DNA of 64,000 nt from Methylocystis sp. Sn-Cys (GCF_016745395.1 NZ_JAERVJ010000001.1:496001-560000), one strand, 5' to 3'. Shown: positions 25,951 through 36,814, counted from the stretch's first letter. Numbers and translations are program-made. The notes: a model not told the origin generated them from the sequence alone.

Positions 25951-26793
25951 ATGTCGCTCTACGCCACGCGCCGCCGGCGCAATTCGATGGCGACCAGCCT
26001 CGCCTGGGGGGCCGCGATCTTCGGCCTTACCTGGCTGCTGCTGATCCTCGCCGCGCTTCTCTACGAAGGGCTTCGCGGACTTTCTCCCGCCGTCTTCACC
26101 CAGATGACGCCGCCCCCCGGCAGCCAGGGCGGCCTCCTGAACGCCATCGCCGGCTCGCTTGTCATGACCATCATCGGCGTCGCCATCGGCGCGCCGCTCG
26201 GCATGCTCGCCGGCACCTATATGGCGGAATACGGCCGCTACTCGAAGCTGACCATCGTCGTGCGCTTCATCAACGACATCCTGCTCAGCGCGCCGTCGAT
26301 CGTCATCGGCCTCTTCGTCTACACGCTGCTCGTCGGGCCGATGGGGCACTTCTCCGGCATCTCCGGCGCGGTCGCCCTCGCGCTGCTCGTCATCCCGGTC
26401 GTTCTGCGCACGACCGAGGACATGCTGCTGCTGGTGCCGGGCTCGATGCGCGAAGCCGCGAGCGCGCTCGGCGCGCCGCGCGCCCTCGTCATCGGCAAGG
26501 TGGCCTATCGCGCCGCCAAGGCGGGTCTCGTCACGGGCATTCTGCTCGCGGTGGCGCGCGTCTCGGGCGAAACCGCGCCGCTGCTCTTCACCGCGCTCAA
26601 CAACCAGTTCTGGAGCGCCGACCTCAACGCGCCGATGGCGAGCCTGCCGGTCGTCATCTTCCAGTTCGCCCTGTCCCCTTACAAAGATTGGCAGCAGCTT
26701 GCCTGGACGGGCGCCCTGTTGATCACCTTCGCCGTTCTCGCCCTGTCGATCACAGCCCGCGCGCTGAGCGCCGGCCGGAGAAAATCGAAATGA
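25951..26793 (+). CDS. pstA: Phosphate ABC transporter permease PstA
   Basis: 280 aa with about six membrane helices. Motifs: [33 protein letters not shown], and the coupling loop [22 protein letters not shown]. It is the partner channel subunit to PstC. It starts 14 bases after pstC, and its stop overlaps the pstB start (ATGA). Confidence 0.95.
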   Translation: MSLYATRRRRNSMATSLAWGAAIFGLTWLLLILAALLYEGLRGLSPAVFTQMTPPPGSQGGLLNAIAGSLVMTIIGVAIGAPLGMLAGTYMAEYGRYSKLTIVVRFINDILLSAPSIVIGLFVYTLLVGPMGHFSGISGAVALALLVIPVVLRTTEDMLLLVPGSMREAASALGAPRALVIGKVAYRAAKAGLVTGILLAVARVSGETAPLLFTALNNQFWSADLNAPMASLPVVIFQFALSPYKDWQQLAWTGALLITFAVLALSITARALSAGRRKSK

Positions 26794-27572
26794 ACGCCCT
26801 CGCTCAGGTGAACCAGTCCGCGACCAAGATCTCGGTTCGCAGCCTCGATTTCTACTACGGCGCCACCCGCGCCCTGAAATCCGTGTCCTTGTCGCTGCAC
26901 ACCCATAAGGTGACCGCCTTCATCGGCCCATCGGGCTGCGGCAAATCCACCTTGCTGCGCGTGCTGAACCGGATGTACGACCTTTATCCGGGCCAGCGCG
27001 CGGAGGGCGAGGTGCTGCTCGACGGCGAGAACATCCTCGATCCGGCGATCGACCTCAACGCCCTGCGCGCCCGCGTCGGCATGATCTTCCAGAAGCCGAC
27101 GCCCTTCCCGATGTCGATCTATGAGAACGTCGCCTTCGGCATCCGCCTCTACGAGAAATTGTCGCGCGCCGATATGGACGTTCGCGTCGAGGAGGCGCTG
27201 CGCGGCGCGGCGCTCTGGGACGAAGTCAAGGACAAGCTACAGGCGAGCGGGCTCGGCCTTTCCGGCGGCCAGCAGCAGCGCCTGTGCATCGCCCGCAGCG
27301 TCGCCGTCCAACCCGAGGTCATGCTCTTCGACGAGCCCTGCTCCGCGCTGGACCCGATCTCGACGGCGAAGGTCGAAGAGCTGATCGAGGAGCTCTCGAC
27401 GAGATACACGATCGCGATCGTGACCCATAATATGCAACAGGCGGTGCGCGTCTCCGACTACACCGCATTCATGTATCTGGGCGAGCTCATCGAATTCGGC
27501 GACACGGACGACGTCTTCAACCGGCCGAGAGAAAAGCGCACGCAGGATTACATCACCGGCCGCTTCGGCTGA
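26790..27572 (+). CDS. pstB: Phosphate ABC transporter ATPase PstB
   Basis: 260 aa from the ATG at 26790, overlapping the pstA stop. Walker [11 protein letters not shown]-loop [12 protein letters not shown], signature LSGGQQQR, Walker [14 protein letters not shown], and H-loop THNMQQA are all present. It drives phosphate import and takes part in PhoR control. A longer reading to 26688 would lie in pstA and is rejected. Confidence 0.97.
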   Translation: MNALAQVNQSATKISVRSLDFYYGATRALKSVSLSLHTHKVTAFIGPSGCGKSTLLRVLNRMYDLYPGQRAEGEVLLDGENILDPAIDLNALRARVGMIFQKPTPFPMSIYENVAFGIRLYEKLSRADMDVRVEEALRGAALWDEVKDKLQASGLGLSGGQQQRLCIARSVAVQPEVMLFDEPCSALDPISTAKVEELIEELSTRYTIAIVTHNMQQAVRVSDYTAFMYLGELIEFGDTDDVFNRPREKRTQDYITGRFG

Positions 27573-27593
27573 AGCTCATTTAAGGAACGAGCG

Positions 27594-28313
27594 ATGACTG
27601 ACCACACCGTCAAGTCCTATGACCGCGACCTCGAGTCGCTGGGACGTCGCATCTCCGAGATGGGCGGCGTTGCCGAAAAAATGCTGGCCGAGGCCATGGA
27701 CGCGCTGTCCAACCTCGACGTCGAGCTCGCAAAGCAAGTCGTCGCAAGCGACGCGCGGCTCGACACGCTTCAGCGTGAGATCGAAGAGAGCGCGGTCATG
27801 ACGATCGCGCGGCGGCAACCGCTTGCCATAGATCTGCGCGAGTGCATCGCCGCGATCCGCATCTCCGGCGACATCGAACGGATCGGCGACCTCGCCAAGA
27901 ACATCGCCAAGCGCACGCTCAAAATCGCCTCCGAGGCGCGTTTGCCGCGCGCCATCGTCGGCCTGAAGTCGATGCACGAAATCGCCGCCACGCAGCTCAA
28001 GGACGCGCTCGACGCCTATGCGCTGCGCGACGAGGAGCGCGCCCGCACCGTGTGGATGAACGACGCCGATCTCGACGCGCTGGAAGACTCGGTGTTTCGC
28101 GATCTTCTCACCTTCATGATGGAAGATCCCCGCAACATCTCCTTCTGCACGCATCTTCTGTTCTGCTCGAAGAATCTCGAGCGCATCGGCGATCACACGA
28201 CCAACATCGCCGAGACGATCGTCTATCTCGTGACCGGCGAATCCATGCCGCTCGAGCGCCCAAAGGCGCGGCCAGGCGTTCTGGGCGCAGGGGGCGACGC
28301 ATCGCATGAGTGA
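27594..28313 (+). CDS. phoU: Phosphate signalling protein PhoU
   Basis: 239 aa, two PhoU three-helix repeats. Metal-binding motifs are seen around IRISGDIERIGDLAKNIAK and CSKNLERIGDHTTNIAE (E/DxxxD pattern). PhoU links the transporter state to PhoR and prevents phosphate overload. It overlaps the phoB start by 8 bases. Confidence 0.96.
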   Translation: MTDHTVKSYDRDLESLGRRISEMGGVAEKMLAEAMDALSNLDVELAKQVVASDARLDTLQREIEESAVMTIARRQPLAIDLRECIAAIRISGDIERIGDLAKNIAKRTLKIASEARLPRAIVGLKSMHEIAATQLKDALDAYALRDEERARTVWMNDADLDALEDSVFRDLLTFMMEDPRNISFCTHLLFCSKNLERIGDHTTNIAETIVYLVTGESMPLERPKARPGVLGAGGDASHE

Positions 28314-29055
28314 CGCGACCACCGCGCCGACCGGCGCCCGCGACGGCAAGAGCGACCGCGCCCCGAGGATTCTCGTCGTCGAGGACGAGGTCCCGCTCGC
28401 GACTCTGCTGGTTTATAATCTGGAGGCCGAAGGCTATCAGGTCGAGCATGTCGATAATGGCGACGAAGCCGAGCTGCGCATCGCGGAATCGCCGCCCGAC
28501 CTGATGCTGCTCGACTGGATGCTGCCCGGCGTCTCGGGCCTCGAAATCTGCCGGCGCCTGCGCGCGCGCGACACAGCGCGCGACATGCCGATCATCATGC
28601 TGACGGCGCGCGGCGAAGAGGCCGAGCGCGTGCGCGGGCTCTCGGTCGGCGCCGACGACTATGTGGTGAAGCCGTTCTCGACGCCGGAGCTGATGGCGCG
28701 CGTGCGCGCTTTGCTGCGCCGCGCCCGGCCGGAGCGCGTCGCCTCCAAGCTGACGCTGGGCGACATCGACCTCGACCGCGAGACGCGCCGCGTCCGCCGC
28801 TCGGGGCGCGAAATCCATCTGGGCCCGACCGAATTCCGGCTGCTCGAATATTTCATGGAGAAGCCCGGCCGCGTCTTCACCCGCGCCCAGCTCCTCGACA
28901 GCGTCTGGGGCATGTCGGCGGAGATCGACGAGCGCACGGTCGACGTGCATGTCGGACGGCTTCGCAAGGCGCTCATCCGCGGCCGCGAAAAAGACCCGAT
29001 CCGCACGGTGCGCGGCTCCGGCTATTCCTTCGACGAGACCTTCGGCCGGGAGTGA
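28306..29055 (+). CDS. phoB: Phosphate regulon response regulator PhoB
   Basis: 249 aa. The receiver domain has the acidic pair in VVEDEV, phospho-acceptor Asp in LMLLDWMLPG, T in MLTARGE, and K in YVVKPFSTPEL. The winged-helix output domain ends TVRGSGYSF. It has a roughly 25-residue N-terminal extension before RILVVEDE. It activates Pho-box promoters, including the one before pstS, and is the last gene of the regulon. Confidence 0.95.
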   Translation: MSDATTAPTGARDGKSDRAPRILVVEDEVPLATLLVYNLEAEGYQVEHVDNGDEAELRIAESPPDLMLLDWMLPGVSGLEICRRLRARDTARDMPIIMLTARGEEAERVRGLSVGADDYVVKPFSTPELMARVRALLRRARPERVASKLTLGDIDLDRETRRVRRSGREIHLGPTEFRLLEYFMEKPGRVFTRAQLLDSVWGMSAEIDERTVDVHVGRLRKALIRGREKDPIRTVRGSGYSFDETFGRE

Positions 29056-29089
29056 CGTCGGCCGCAGCCGATCGCGCGCCCGCGCTTTA

Positions 29090-29635
29090 TCAGGCGTAAC
29101 GCGGCGCCCTGAGCTGATCGCGCGCGCGCCGGCGATCCTGCGCCGGCTGATAGGCGATGCGGGCGTGATGCGCGCAATAGGGCCCGCCGCCGATCGGGGA
29201 TTTGCCGCCGCAGAAGCGGAACTCGGGCGACGTCGGATCGCCCATCGGCCAGCGGCACATCGACTCGCGCAGCTCCATGATCGTCACGCGCTCGGACATC
29301 GGGACGACGACTTCCGTATCCGGCGTCACGCGCGCCACCACGACCGTCTCGGGCGCGAAGGCGAGGGCGACATTGCCGTGCACGGCGTGCCCGCCGACGC
29401 GCGGCGCCGCCGCCACGGGGGCGGAAACCGCCGCCTGGCGCGACGCCGGCTTTGCGGCGCGGGGTCGCGGCGCGCTGGCCGTCTTGGCGCGCTCGGCGAG
29501 GCCAAGACGGTGAATCTTGCCGATCACCGCATTGCGCGTGATGCCGGGACCAAGCTCCGCTGCGACCTGACTCGCGCTGAGACCGTCGCTCCAAAGCTTA
29601 CGCAGCAGCTCGACGCGTTCATCGGTCCAAGACAT
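29090..29635 (-). CDS. gcrA: GcrA cell-cycle regulator
   Basis: 181 aa from the ATG at 29635, with GGAGG immediately upstream. The N-terminal SWTDERVELLRKLWSDGLSAS and the helix-turn-helix GITRNAVIGKIHRLGL are diagnostic. A C-terminal zinc-like domain has MCRWPMGDP, FRFCGGK and YCAHHARIAY. GcrA binds sigma70-RNA polymerase and stimulates promoters bearing CcrM-methylated GANTC sites. It faces phoB tail to tail. Three GANTC sites lie upstream. Confidence 0.95.
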   Translation of the reverse strand: MSWTDERVELLRKLWSDGLSASQVAAELGPGITRNAVIGKIHRLGLAERAKTASAPRPRAAKPASRQAAVSAPVAAAPRVGGHAVHGNVALAFAPETVVVARVTPDTEVVVPMSERVTIMELRESMCRWPMGDPTSPEFRFCGGKSPIGGGPYCAHHARIAYQPAQDRRRARDQLRAPRYA

Positions 29636-29797
29636 TTTGACCTCCAAGCGGCCGGTTCGAGCGCGCAACCGGGCAGAATCCACCAACCCTCGCTGCGCCG
29701 GAGCGAACCAGCGGCGACGTCGCGCGCATCGAAACTCGAGGGACGCCAGGCGGAAACAACGCTACCGCGCCGGCGGGAAAAACTTAACAAAACCTTT

Positions 29798-29889
29798 GAA
29801 TCACGGGCAAGAGTCGCTGGCAAGCCAAAGGGCGCGTTCTGCACAGGCTTTCTGAGCGCATTATGCGCGGAGTGTTGCCGCAACGACTC
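29798..29889. promoter_or_regulatory. Cluster of GANTC (CcrM) sites upstream of gcrA
   Basis: GAATC (29798), GAGTC (29811) and GACTC (29885) occur within 92 bases, a clear local enrichment for a five-base motif rare in GC-rich DNA. CcrM methylates GANTC and GcrA responds to that mark, so methylation-state autoregulation of gcrA is plausible. Confidence 0.5.
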
Positions 29890-30000
29890 ACTCCGCGCCG
29901 AAGTCGAAACAAAAGCGCGTCTCGGCGCGTCAGCCAAGTTGGCTGCGACGTTAGGATTTGACCGAAACAGCCTGCCCGCATAAAATCGCCTTCTCAAACT

Positions 30001-30032
30001 GCCGCCCCGAAAAGGGCGGCGCTTTGTTTTTT
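30001..30032 (+). terminator. Rho-independent terminator upstream of argD
   Basis: The stem GCCGCCC/GGGCGGC with loop CGAAAA is followed by GCTTTGTTTTTT, a textbook intrinsic terminator on the plus strand. No plus-strand gene ends before it, so it either terminates an unannotated RNA or attenuates argD transcription. Confidence 0.75.
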
Positions 30033-30077
30033 GGCCCGACCGCCGAAATGGCGGATCTGTTGGCTTGGAGCATAATT

Positions 30078-31274
30078 TTGACTTCTGCGCTCTATCCGAC
30101 TTATGCGCGCGCCGACGTCGCCTTTACGCGGGGCGAAGGCGCATGGCTGTTCGCGGAGAACGGCGACCGCTACCTGGATTTCGCTTCAGGCGTCGCTGTG
30201 CTGTCGCTTGGCCATGACCACCCGCATCTCGTCGCGACGCTCAAGGCCGCCGCTGAAAAGCCCTGGCACGTCTCCAATCTCTTCCGCATCCCTGAGGCCG
30301 AACGTCTCGCGGCGCGCCTTGTCGCCGTTACCTTCGCCGAAACGGTCTTCTTCGTGAATTCCGGCGCCGAAGCCGTGGAATGCGCCATCAAAACCGCCCG
30401 CAAATATCATGCGGCGAATGGCCAGCCGGAGCGCTACCGCCTCATTACCTTCGAGGGCGCCTTTCACGGGCGCACGCTCGCGACCATCGCCGCCGGCGGC
30501 AATCCGAAATATCTCGATGGCTTCGGCCCGCCGCTCGACGGCTTCGACCAGGTCCCCTTCGATGATCTCGCCGCCGTCGAAGCCGCCATCACCGAGGAAA
30601 CCGCGGGCGTGCTGCTCGAACCCGTGCAGGGCGAGGGCGGTCTGCGCGTCTTCCCGCATGAATTCCTGCGAAAGCTTCGCGCTTTGTGTGACGCGCGCGG
30701 CCTGCTGCTCGTGCTGGACGAAGTTCAGTGCGGCGTCGGCCGCACCGGAAAATTCCTGGCCTGCGAGCACTCCGGCGTCACGCCCGATATTGTCGCGCTC
30801 GCCAAGGGGCTCGGCGGCGGCTTCCCGCTCGGCGCTTGCCTCGCCACGCGAGAGGCGGCCAAAGGCATGACGCTCGGCACGCATGGCTCGACCTTCGGCG
30901 GCAATCCGCTCGCGACCACAGTGGGCGCCGCCGTGCTGGACGTCGTTCTCGCCGAGGGCTTCCTCGCGCGCGTCGCCGCCTTGGGCGGCCTTCTGCGCCA
31001 GCGCCTCGCGGAGCTGCACGACCGCCATCCGCGCGTGATCGAGGCCATTCGCGGCGAAGGGCTCATGTTCGGCGTCAAGACGCGCGTTCCCAATGGGGAA
31101 TTCGCCGCCGCCGCGCGCGCGGAGGGGCTGCTCCTTCCGATCGCCGGAGACAATGTCGTTCGCCTGCTCCCGCCGCTCATTATCGACGAGAGCCATATAT
31201 CGGAGGCATTTGACCGCCTCGATCGGGCCTGCGCGCGTTTCGCCGCGACAGCCGAGCAATTGGGGGCGGCATGA
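30078..31274 (+). CDS. argD: Acetylornithine aminotransferase
   Basis: 398 aa from a TTG start at 30078 (GGAG 7 bases upstream), which reproduces the family opening [16 protein letters not shown]; longer readings from 29958 or 30048 cross the terminator or lack a site. It is a PLP class III aminotransferase: [15 protein letters not shown], the [12 protein letters not shown] segment, and the PLP lysine in [11 protein letters not shown]. It converts N-acetylglutamate semialdehyde to N-acetylornithine in arginine synthesis. It overlaps argF (ATGATGA). Confidence 0.92.
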   Translation: MTSALYPTYARADVAFTRGEGAWLFAENGDRYLDFASGVAVLSLGHDHPHLVATLKAAAEKPWHVSNLFRIPEAERLAARLVAVTFAETVFFVNSGAEAVECAIKTARKYHAANGQPERYRLITFEGAFHGRTLATIAAGGNPKYLDGFGPPLDGFDQVPFDDLAAVEAAITEETAGVLLEPVQGEGGLRVFPHEFLRKLRALCDARGLLLVLDEVQCGVGRTGKFLACEHSGVTPDIVALAKGLGGGFPLGACLATREAAKGMTLGTHGSTFGGNPLATTVGAAVLDVVLAEGFLARVAALGGLLRQRLAELHDRHPRVIEAIRGEGLMFGVKTRVPNGEFAAAARAEGLLLPIAGDNVVRLLPPLIIDESHISEAFDRLDRACARFAATAEQLGAA

Positions 31275-32218
31275 TGACCGCGCACACCATGACGCGGCCG
31301 CGTCATTTTCTGGATATCTGCGATCTTCCCGGCCCAGAGCTGCGCCAGATCCTCGAGCTTGCCAAAACCCTGAAAGCCAAGCGCGTGAAGGGCGTGCCGC
31401 CCCTAGAGCGCCCGCTCGCCGGCAAATATCTGGCGATGGTTTTCGACAAGCCGTCGACCCGCACGCGCGTCTCCTTCGATATCGCCATGCGCGATCTCGG
31501 CGGCGAGACGATCATGCTCACCGGCGGCGAGATGCAGCTCGGCCGCGGCGAAACCATCGCCGATACGGCGCGCGTGCTGTCGCGCTTCGTCGATGCGGTG
31601 ATGATCCGCATTTTGTCGCATGAAGATTTGACCGAGCTTGCCCGCCACGCGAGCGTGCCAGTCATCAACGGGCTGACCAAGCTGTCGCATCCCTGCCAGA
31701 TCATGGCCGATCTGCTGACCTTCGAGGAGCGCCTCGGCCGCATCGACGGCAACACGGTCGCCTGGGTCGGCGACTCGAACAATGTGCTGGCGAGCTGGGT
31801 GCACGCCGCCGCGCGTTTCGGCTTTACGATCAATGTCGCGACCCCGCCGGAGCTCGCGCCGCCGCAAGCCCTCCTCGATTGGGCCAAGGCCAATGGCTGC
31901 GCGATGAACGTCACGGCCGACGCTTACGCTGCGGTCGCCGGCGCGCAGGCCGTCATCACGGATTGCTGGGTCTCCATGGGCGATGAAGACGAGGACTTCC
32001 GTCGCAGGGTTCTTGCGCCATATCAGGTCGACGCCAAACTCATGCGCGCCGCCGCCAAGGACGCCGTCTTCATGCATTGTCTGCCGGCCCATCGCGGCGA
32101 GGAAGTGACAGACGAGGTCATGGACGGACCGCAATCGGTTGTTTTCGACGAGGCCGAGAACCGCCTCCACGCCCAGAAGGGCGTGCTCGCCTGGTGCCTC
32201 GCGCCGGGAATTTATTGA
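31271..32218 (+). CDS. argF: Ornithine carbamoyltransferase
   Basis: 315 aa. The carbamoyl-phosphate loop [23 protein letters not shown], the ornithine-binding [12 protein letters not shown], and catalytic [11 protein letters not shown] are all intact. It forms citrulline from ornithine and carbamoyl phosphate. It starts inside the argD stop and its own stop overlaps the hslO start (TGATG), making a tight three-gene operon. ATG at 31271 or 31274 both possible. Confidence 0.96.
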   Translation: MMTAHTMTRPRHFLDICDLPGPELRQILELAKTLKAKRVKGVPPLERPLAGKYLAMVFDKPSTRTRVSFDIAMRDLGGETIMLTGGEMQLGRGETIADTARVLSRFVDAVMIRILSHEDLTELARHASVPVINGLTKLSHPCQIMADLLTFEERLGRIDGNTVAWVGDSNNVLASWVHAAARFGFTINVATPPELAPPQALLDWAKANGCAMNVTADAYAAVAGAQAVITDCWVSMGDEDEDFRRRVLAPYQVDAKLMRAAAKDAVFMHCLPAHRGEEVTDEVMDGPQSVVFDEAENRLHAQKGVLAWCLAPGIY

Positions 32219-33177
32219 TGCAGGAGGCGCCGAGCCGGCCGGTATCGAAAGAGGCGCGCGACGATCGCGTGACGCCTTTCGCCGTCGAGGCGCTCGATCT
32301 GCGCGGGCGTCTCGTGCGTCTCGGGCCGACGGTCGACGCGATCCTCGATCACTATGACTATCCGCCGCAGGTGGCGCGCCTGCTCGGCGAAGCCATCGCG
32401 CTTGCGGCCTTGCTCGGCTCGATCCTGGAGTCGCATGGCCGTTTCCAGTTGCAGACGCGCAGCGACGGCCCGGTCGATATGCTGGTCGTCGACTATGACG
32501 CGCCGGGCAAGCTGCGCGGCTTCGCCCGCTTCGACGCCGCGCGCCTCAGCGAGATCACCGACCCCGCGCCGGCGGCGCTGCTGGGGCGTGGGCATCTCGC
32601 CTTGACGATCGAACGAGAGGAAGACGCCGCGCGCTATCAGGGCGTTGTGCCGCTTGAAGGCGAGAGCCTGGCCGAGGCGGCGCACACCTATTTCCGCCAG
32701 TCCGAGCAAATTCCCTCTTTCGTGCGCCTCGCCGTCGCGGAAGTGGTGACGCCGCAGGGCCGAAGCTGGCGGGCGGGCGGATTATTGCTGCAATATCTGC
32801 CTGTGGCCGGCGCGCGCGTGCGCGATCTGGCGCCGGGCGACGCGCCCGACGATGGCGAGATTGCTTTAGAAGAGCAGGACGACGCCTGGATGGAGGGTCA
32901 GGCGCTCGCCGGGACGCTCGAAGACCACGAACTCGTCGACCCCTCGCTCTCCGGCGAGCGGCTGCTCTATCGGCTGTTTCATGAGCGTGGCGTGAAAGTG
33001 TTCAACGAGCGCGCGCTCGAAGAATTCTGCCGCTGCTCGACCGAGCGCATCGAGCGGCTGCTGAAAAGCTTCACGCCGCAGGAGCGCGCCGACATGGTCG
33101 GCGACGACGGGCGCATCGGCGTCACCTGCGAATTCTGCGCGACCTTCAGAAGCTTCGATCCGGCGGATTTCGATTAG
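32218..33177 (+). CDS. hslO: Hsp33 redox-regulated chaperone
   Basis: 319 aa from the ATG overlapping the argF stop. The zinc/redox switch cysteines are visible near the C-terminus as C271-x-C273 and C304-x2-C307. Hsp33 releases zinc and unfolds under oxidative stress to become a holdase. The argF-hslO linkage is frequent in Rhizobiales-type genomes. It ends tail to tail, overlapping by 4 bases, with the next minus-strand gene. Confidence 0.95.
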   Translation: MQEAPSRPVSKEARDDRVTPFAVEALDLRGRLVRLGPTVDAILDHYDYPPQVARLLGEAIALAALLGSILESHGRFQLQTRSDGPVDMLVVDYDAPGKLRGFARFDAARLSEITDPAPAALLGRGHLALTIEREEDAARYQGVVPLEGESLAEAAHTYFRQSEQIPSFVRLAVAEVVTPQGRSWRAGGLLLQYLPVAGARVRDLAPGDAPDDGEIALEEQDDAWMEGQALAGTLEDHELVDPSLSGERLLYRLFHERGVKVFNERALEEFCRCSTERIERLLKSFTPQERADMVGDDGRIGVTCEFCATFRSFDPADFD

Positions 33178-33518
33178 TTTTTCGGCGCCGAATGCGCCTC
33201 GCAAGGGCAGGCGCCGGAGTTCGTGCAAGACGAGCGCCTCAGATCATCGACTTTTCTCTCGCCCCGCGCCGTCTCCTTTAGCTCGCAACAGCCGCAGGGA
33301 CATTGCTCGATCGCCGCGAGAGCAGTGGCGACGCCCGCCCGCACCACGACCTGCCCGCGCTCGTCGCGCACCCGGATGAGGGCGCCGGGGCACTCTGGAA
33401 AGCGCAAAGCCAGCGTCTCGACATGGCGCCAGATGGCCGCGCGGTCCGAAATCTCGATTTTCTCGGCGAGAAGCGGCGTCTCGCCTCCTCGAGAATATTC
33501 GAACGTAAATGCGGACAT
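33174..33518 (-). CDS. Small conserved-type protein with Cys-rich C-terminus, function unknown
   Basis: 114 aa from the ATG at 33518, with AGGAG about 9 bases upstream. The first 70 residues alternate strand and helix patterns (AIWRHVETLALR, GALIRVRDERGQVVVRAGVATALAAIEQC). The rest contains many cysteines (CPCGCCE, SSC, GACPCE), possibly metal-binding. I do not recognise a named family. It overlaps the hslO end by 4 bases on the opposite strand. Confidence 0.65.
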   Translation of the reverse strand: MSAFTFEYSRGGETPLLAEKIEISDRAAIWRHVETLALRFPECPGALIRVRDERGQVVVRAGVATALAAIEQCPCGCCELKETARGERKVDDLRRSSCTNSGACPCEAHSAPKN

Positions 33519-33730
33519 CAAAGCGCTCCTGATGAAAAAAAATGCAGTGACGCCTCCTTAAAAGCACATAACGACAAAAATGTAATTGCGCAGCGCAGCA
33601 TCGCTCTTCAAAGCGAATTCTAACGAAAAATTCATTCCAGCATTTTGATTTCGAGAGAAACTTGGCCGCCGGGGCTTTCGATTAAGAGGAAGCCCTCAGA
33701 CAAATCGGAAGGCGGCCACGCCAATTTTTC

Positions 33731-34627
33731 CTAACCGCCATGGTAACGCAACGCCTCCACCACCAAGGCGAAAGCCGGCGTGGGCTGGCGCCGGCTAGGG
33801 TAATAGAGATGATAGCCCGGAAAGGGCGGGAGCCAATCGGCGAGCACCCGGATCAGCTCGCCGCGCGCAAGCGGCGCCTCGACCATATCTTCGGGGAGAT
33901 AGCCCAGTCCGTAGCCCGCGCGCGCCGCGTCGAGGATCAGCCGCAGGCTGTTGAAGGCGAGCTGGCCGTCGACGCGCGCCTTCACCTCGCGCCCGCCCTT
34001 CTCGAACTCCCAGGCGTAGAAACCGCCATAGGTCGGCAGTCGCAGATTGATGCAGATGTGCTCGGTCAGCTCCTGCGGGCTTTTTGGCCGTTTGCGCCGC
34101 ACGAAATAGGACGGCGCGCCGACGACCGCCATGCGCGCGTCCGGCCCGATGCGCACCGCGATCATGTCCTTGGCCACCTGCTCGCCGAAGCGCACGCCCG
34201 CGTCGAAACGCTCCGCGACGATATCGGTCAGCGCCTGCTCGACGGCGATCTCGATCTTGATGTCGGGATAGCCGGCCACGAGCTTGGCGAGCGCCGGCCA
34301 CAGGATGGTTTCGGCGGCGTGCTCGCTGGCCGTGATGCGGATCGCGCCCGCGGGCTTGTCGCGCAAGTCGCTCAAGCCCGCGAGTTCCAGATTGATCTCG
34401 TCGAAACGCGGCCCCAGGGCTTCGAGCAGGCGCTCGCCGGCCGCCGTCAGCGCCACGCTGCGCGTCGTGCGCGAGAGCAATCTCACGCCGAGACGCTCCT
34501 CCAGCCCGCGCACGCCATGGCTCAGGGCCGATTGCGAGACGCCGAGCTTCGCCGCCGCTTTCGTAAAGCTGCGCTCCGAGGCGACGGCGACGAAGCCGAA
34601 AAGATCATGGGCGTTCTGCCGGAACAT
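33731..34627 (-). CDS. LysR-family transcriptional regulator
   Basis: 298 aa. The helix-turn-helix is at FVAVASERSFTKAAAKLGVSQSALSHGVRGLEERLG, followed by the wing LLSRTTRSVALTAAGERLL and the effector domain with HICINLRLP, all typical of the LysR subgroup that controls dehydrogenase/reductase genes. It is divergent from the alcohol dehydrogenase-aldo/keto reductase pair, 114 bases apart, and is their likely regulator, perhaps in response to aldehyde or electrophile stress. Confidence 0.92.
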   Translation of the reverse strand: MFRQNAHDLFGFVAVASERSFTKAAAKLGVSQSALSHGVRGLEERLGVRLLSRTTRSVALTAAGERLLEALGPRFDEINLELAGLSDLRDKPAGAIRITASEHAAETILWPALAKLVAGYPDIKIEIAVEQALTDIVAERFDAGVRFGEQVAKDMIAVRIGPDARMAVVGAPSYFVRRKRPKSPQELTEHICINLRLPTYGGFYAWEFEKGGREVKARVDGQLAFNSLRLILDAARAGYGLGYLPEDMVEAPLARGELIRVLADWLPPFPGYHLYYPSRRQPTPAFALVVEALRYHGG

Positions 34628-34741
34628 TCATGAACCCTATTCATAAGCGCATGCGGATATAGCGCTCTAATGAGGCGACAGTCCAGGTGTTATCTCCGGC
34701 GCAGAGGCGTCCCCGCCCGCGCCGTTGGAGAAGACCCGCAG

Positions 34742-35794
34742 ATGACGATCAAAGCTTTCGGCTATGCCGCGCATTCGGCGACCACGCCGCTGGTTCCGTT
34801 CCACTTCGAGCGGCGCGACCCGCTCGCCGACGACGTGGCAATCGAAATTCTGTATTGCGGCGTCTGCCACTCCGATCTGCATCAGGCGCGCAACGACTGG
34901 AACAATTCGATTTATCCGATGGTGCCCGGTCACGAGATCATTGGGCGCGTGGTGGCGGTCGGGCCGCAGGTCACGCGCTTCAAGATCGGCGACCATGCGG
35001 GCGTCGGCTGCATGGTCGACTCGTGCCTCACCTGCGAGCCTTGCGAGCAGGGACAGGAGCAATTCTGCAACTGCTCCCCGACCTTCACCTACAATGCGCT
35101 CGACAAGAACGGGCAGCCGACGCAGGGCGGCTACTCCGACCGCATCGTCGTCAAAGAGCGCTTCGTGGTGAAGATCCCCGACGGAATCGACCTCGCGGGC
35201 GCTGCGCCGCTGCTCTGCGCAGGAATCACGACCTATTCGCCGCTGCGCCATTGGAAGGTCGGTCCGGGAAGCAAGGTCGCGGTCATCGGTCTTGGCGGGC
35301 TCGGGCATATGGCGATCAAGCTCGCCAAGGCGCTCGGCGCGCAGGTCGCTTTGTTCACCCGTTCGCCGGGCAAGGCCGAGGACGCCAAGCGGCTCGGCGC
35401 GGACGAGATCATTGTCTCGACCGACGAAGCGCAAATGGCGGGCGCCGCGGGCAAGTTCGATCTCATCATCGACACCGTGCCCTCCATTCACGATCTCAAT
35501 CCCTATCTGCCGACGCTCGCCATCGACGGGACGCTGGTGCTCGTCGGCTATCTCGGCGGGCTCGAACCCGCGCTCGGCACGGTTCCCTTGATCATGGGCC
35601 GCAGGTCCGTCGCAGGCTCGCTCATCGGCGGCATGGCGGAGACGCAGGAACTGTTCGACTTTTGCGCGACGCATGGCGTCGTCTCGGACGTCGAGGTGAT
35701 CGCGATGCAGGACATCAACGGGGCTTACGAACGTATGCTCAAGAGCGACGTGAAATATCGCTTCGTCATCGACATGGCGTCGTTGAAGGCGTAA
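34742..35794 (+). CDS. NAD(P)-dependent alcohol/aldehyde dehydrogenase (YahK/CAD type)
   Basis: 350 aa. The catalytic zinc site is CGVCHSDLHQARNDW and VPGHEIIG; the structural zinc cysteines lie in CMVDSCLTCEPCEQGQEQFC; the cofactor fold is at VIGLGGLGHMAIKLAKALG. It belongs to the cinnamyl alcohol dehydrogenase-like family that reduces a broad range of aldehydes with NADPH. The ATG at 34742 has GGAGAAG upstream. It is followed after 24 bases by an aldo/keto reductase. Confidence 0.93.
   Translation: MTIKAFGYAAHSATTPLVPFHFERRDPLADDVAIEILYCGVCHSDLHQARNDWNNSIYPMVPGHEIIGRVVAVGPQVTRFKIGDHAGVGCMVDSCLTCEPCEQGQEQFCNCSPTFTYNALDKNGQPTQGGYSDRIVVKERFVVKIPDGIDLAGAAPLLCAGITTYSPLRHWKVGPGSKVAVIGLGGLGHMAIKLAKALGAQVALFTRSPGKAEDAKRLGADEIIVSTDEAQMAGAAGKFDLIIDTVPSIHDLNPYLPTLAIDGTLVLVGYLGGLEPALGTVPLIMGRRSVAGSLIGGMAETQELFDFCATHGVVSDVEVIAMQDINGAYERMLKSDVKYRFVIDMASLKA

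Positions 35795-36814
<1,020 letters not shown>

Larger units (their letters stand above)
29636..30077. other. gcrA-argD divergent intergenic region with structured RNA signals
   Basis: 442 bases. Contents: three GANTC sites at 29798, 29811 and 29885; a 10-base-pair inverted repeat 29865-29874/29889-29898 (GCGCGGAGTG...CACTCCGCGC); a short palindrome CAGCCAA-G-TTGGCTG at 29931-29945; and a terminator at 30001-30032. No protein gene fits. Together, 29865-30032 on the plus strand could be a small RNA or an attenuated argD leader. Confidence 0.55.
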
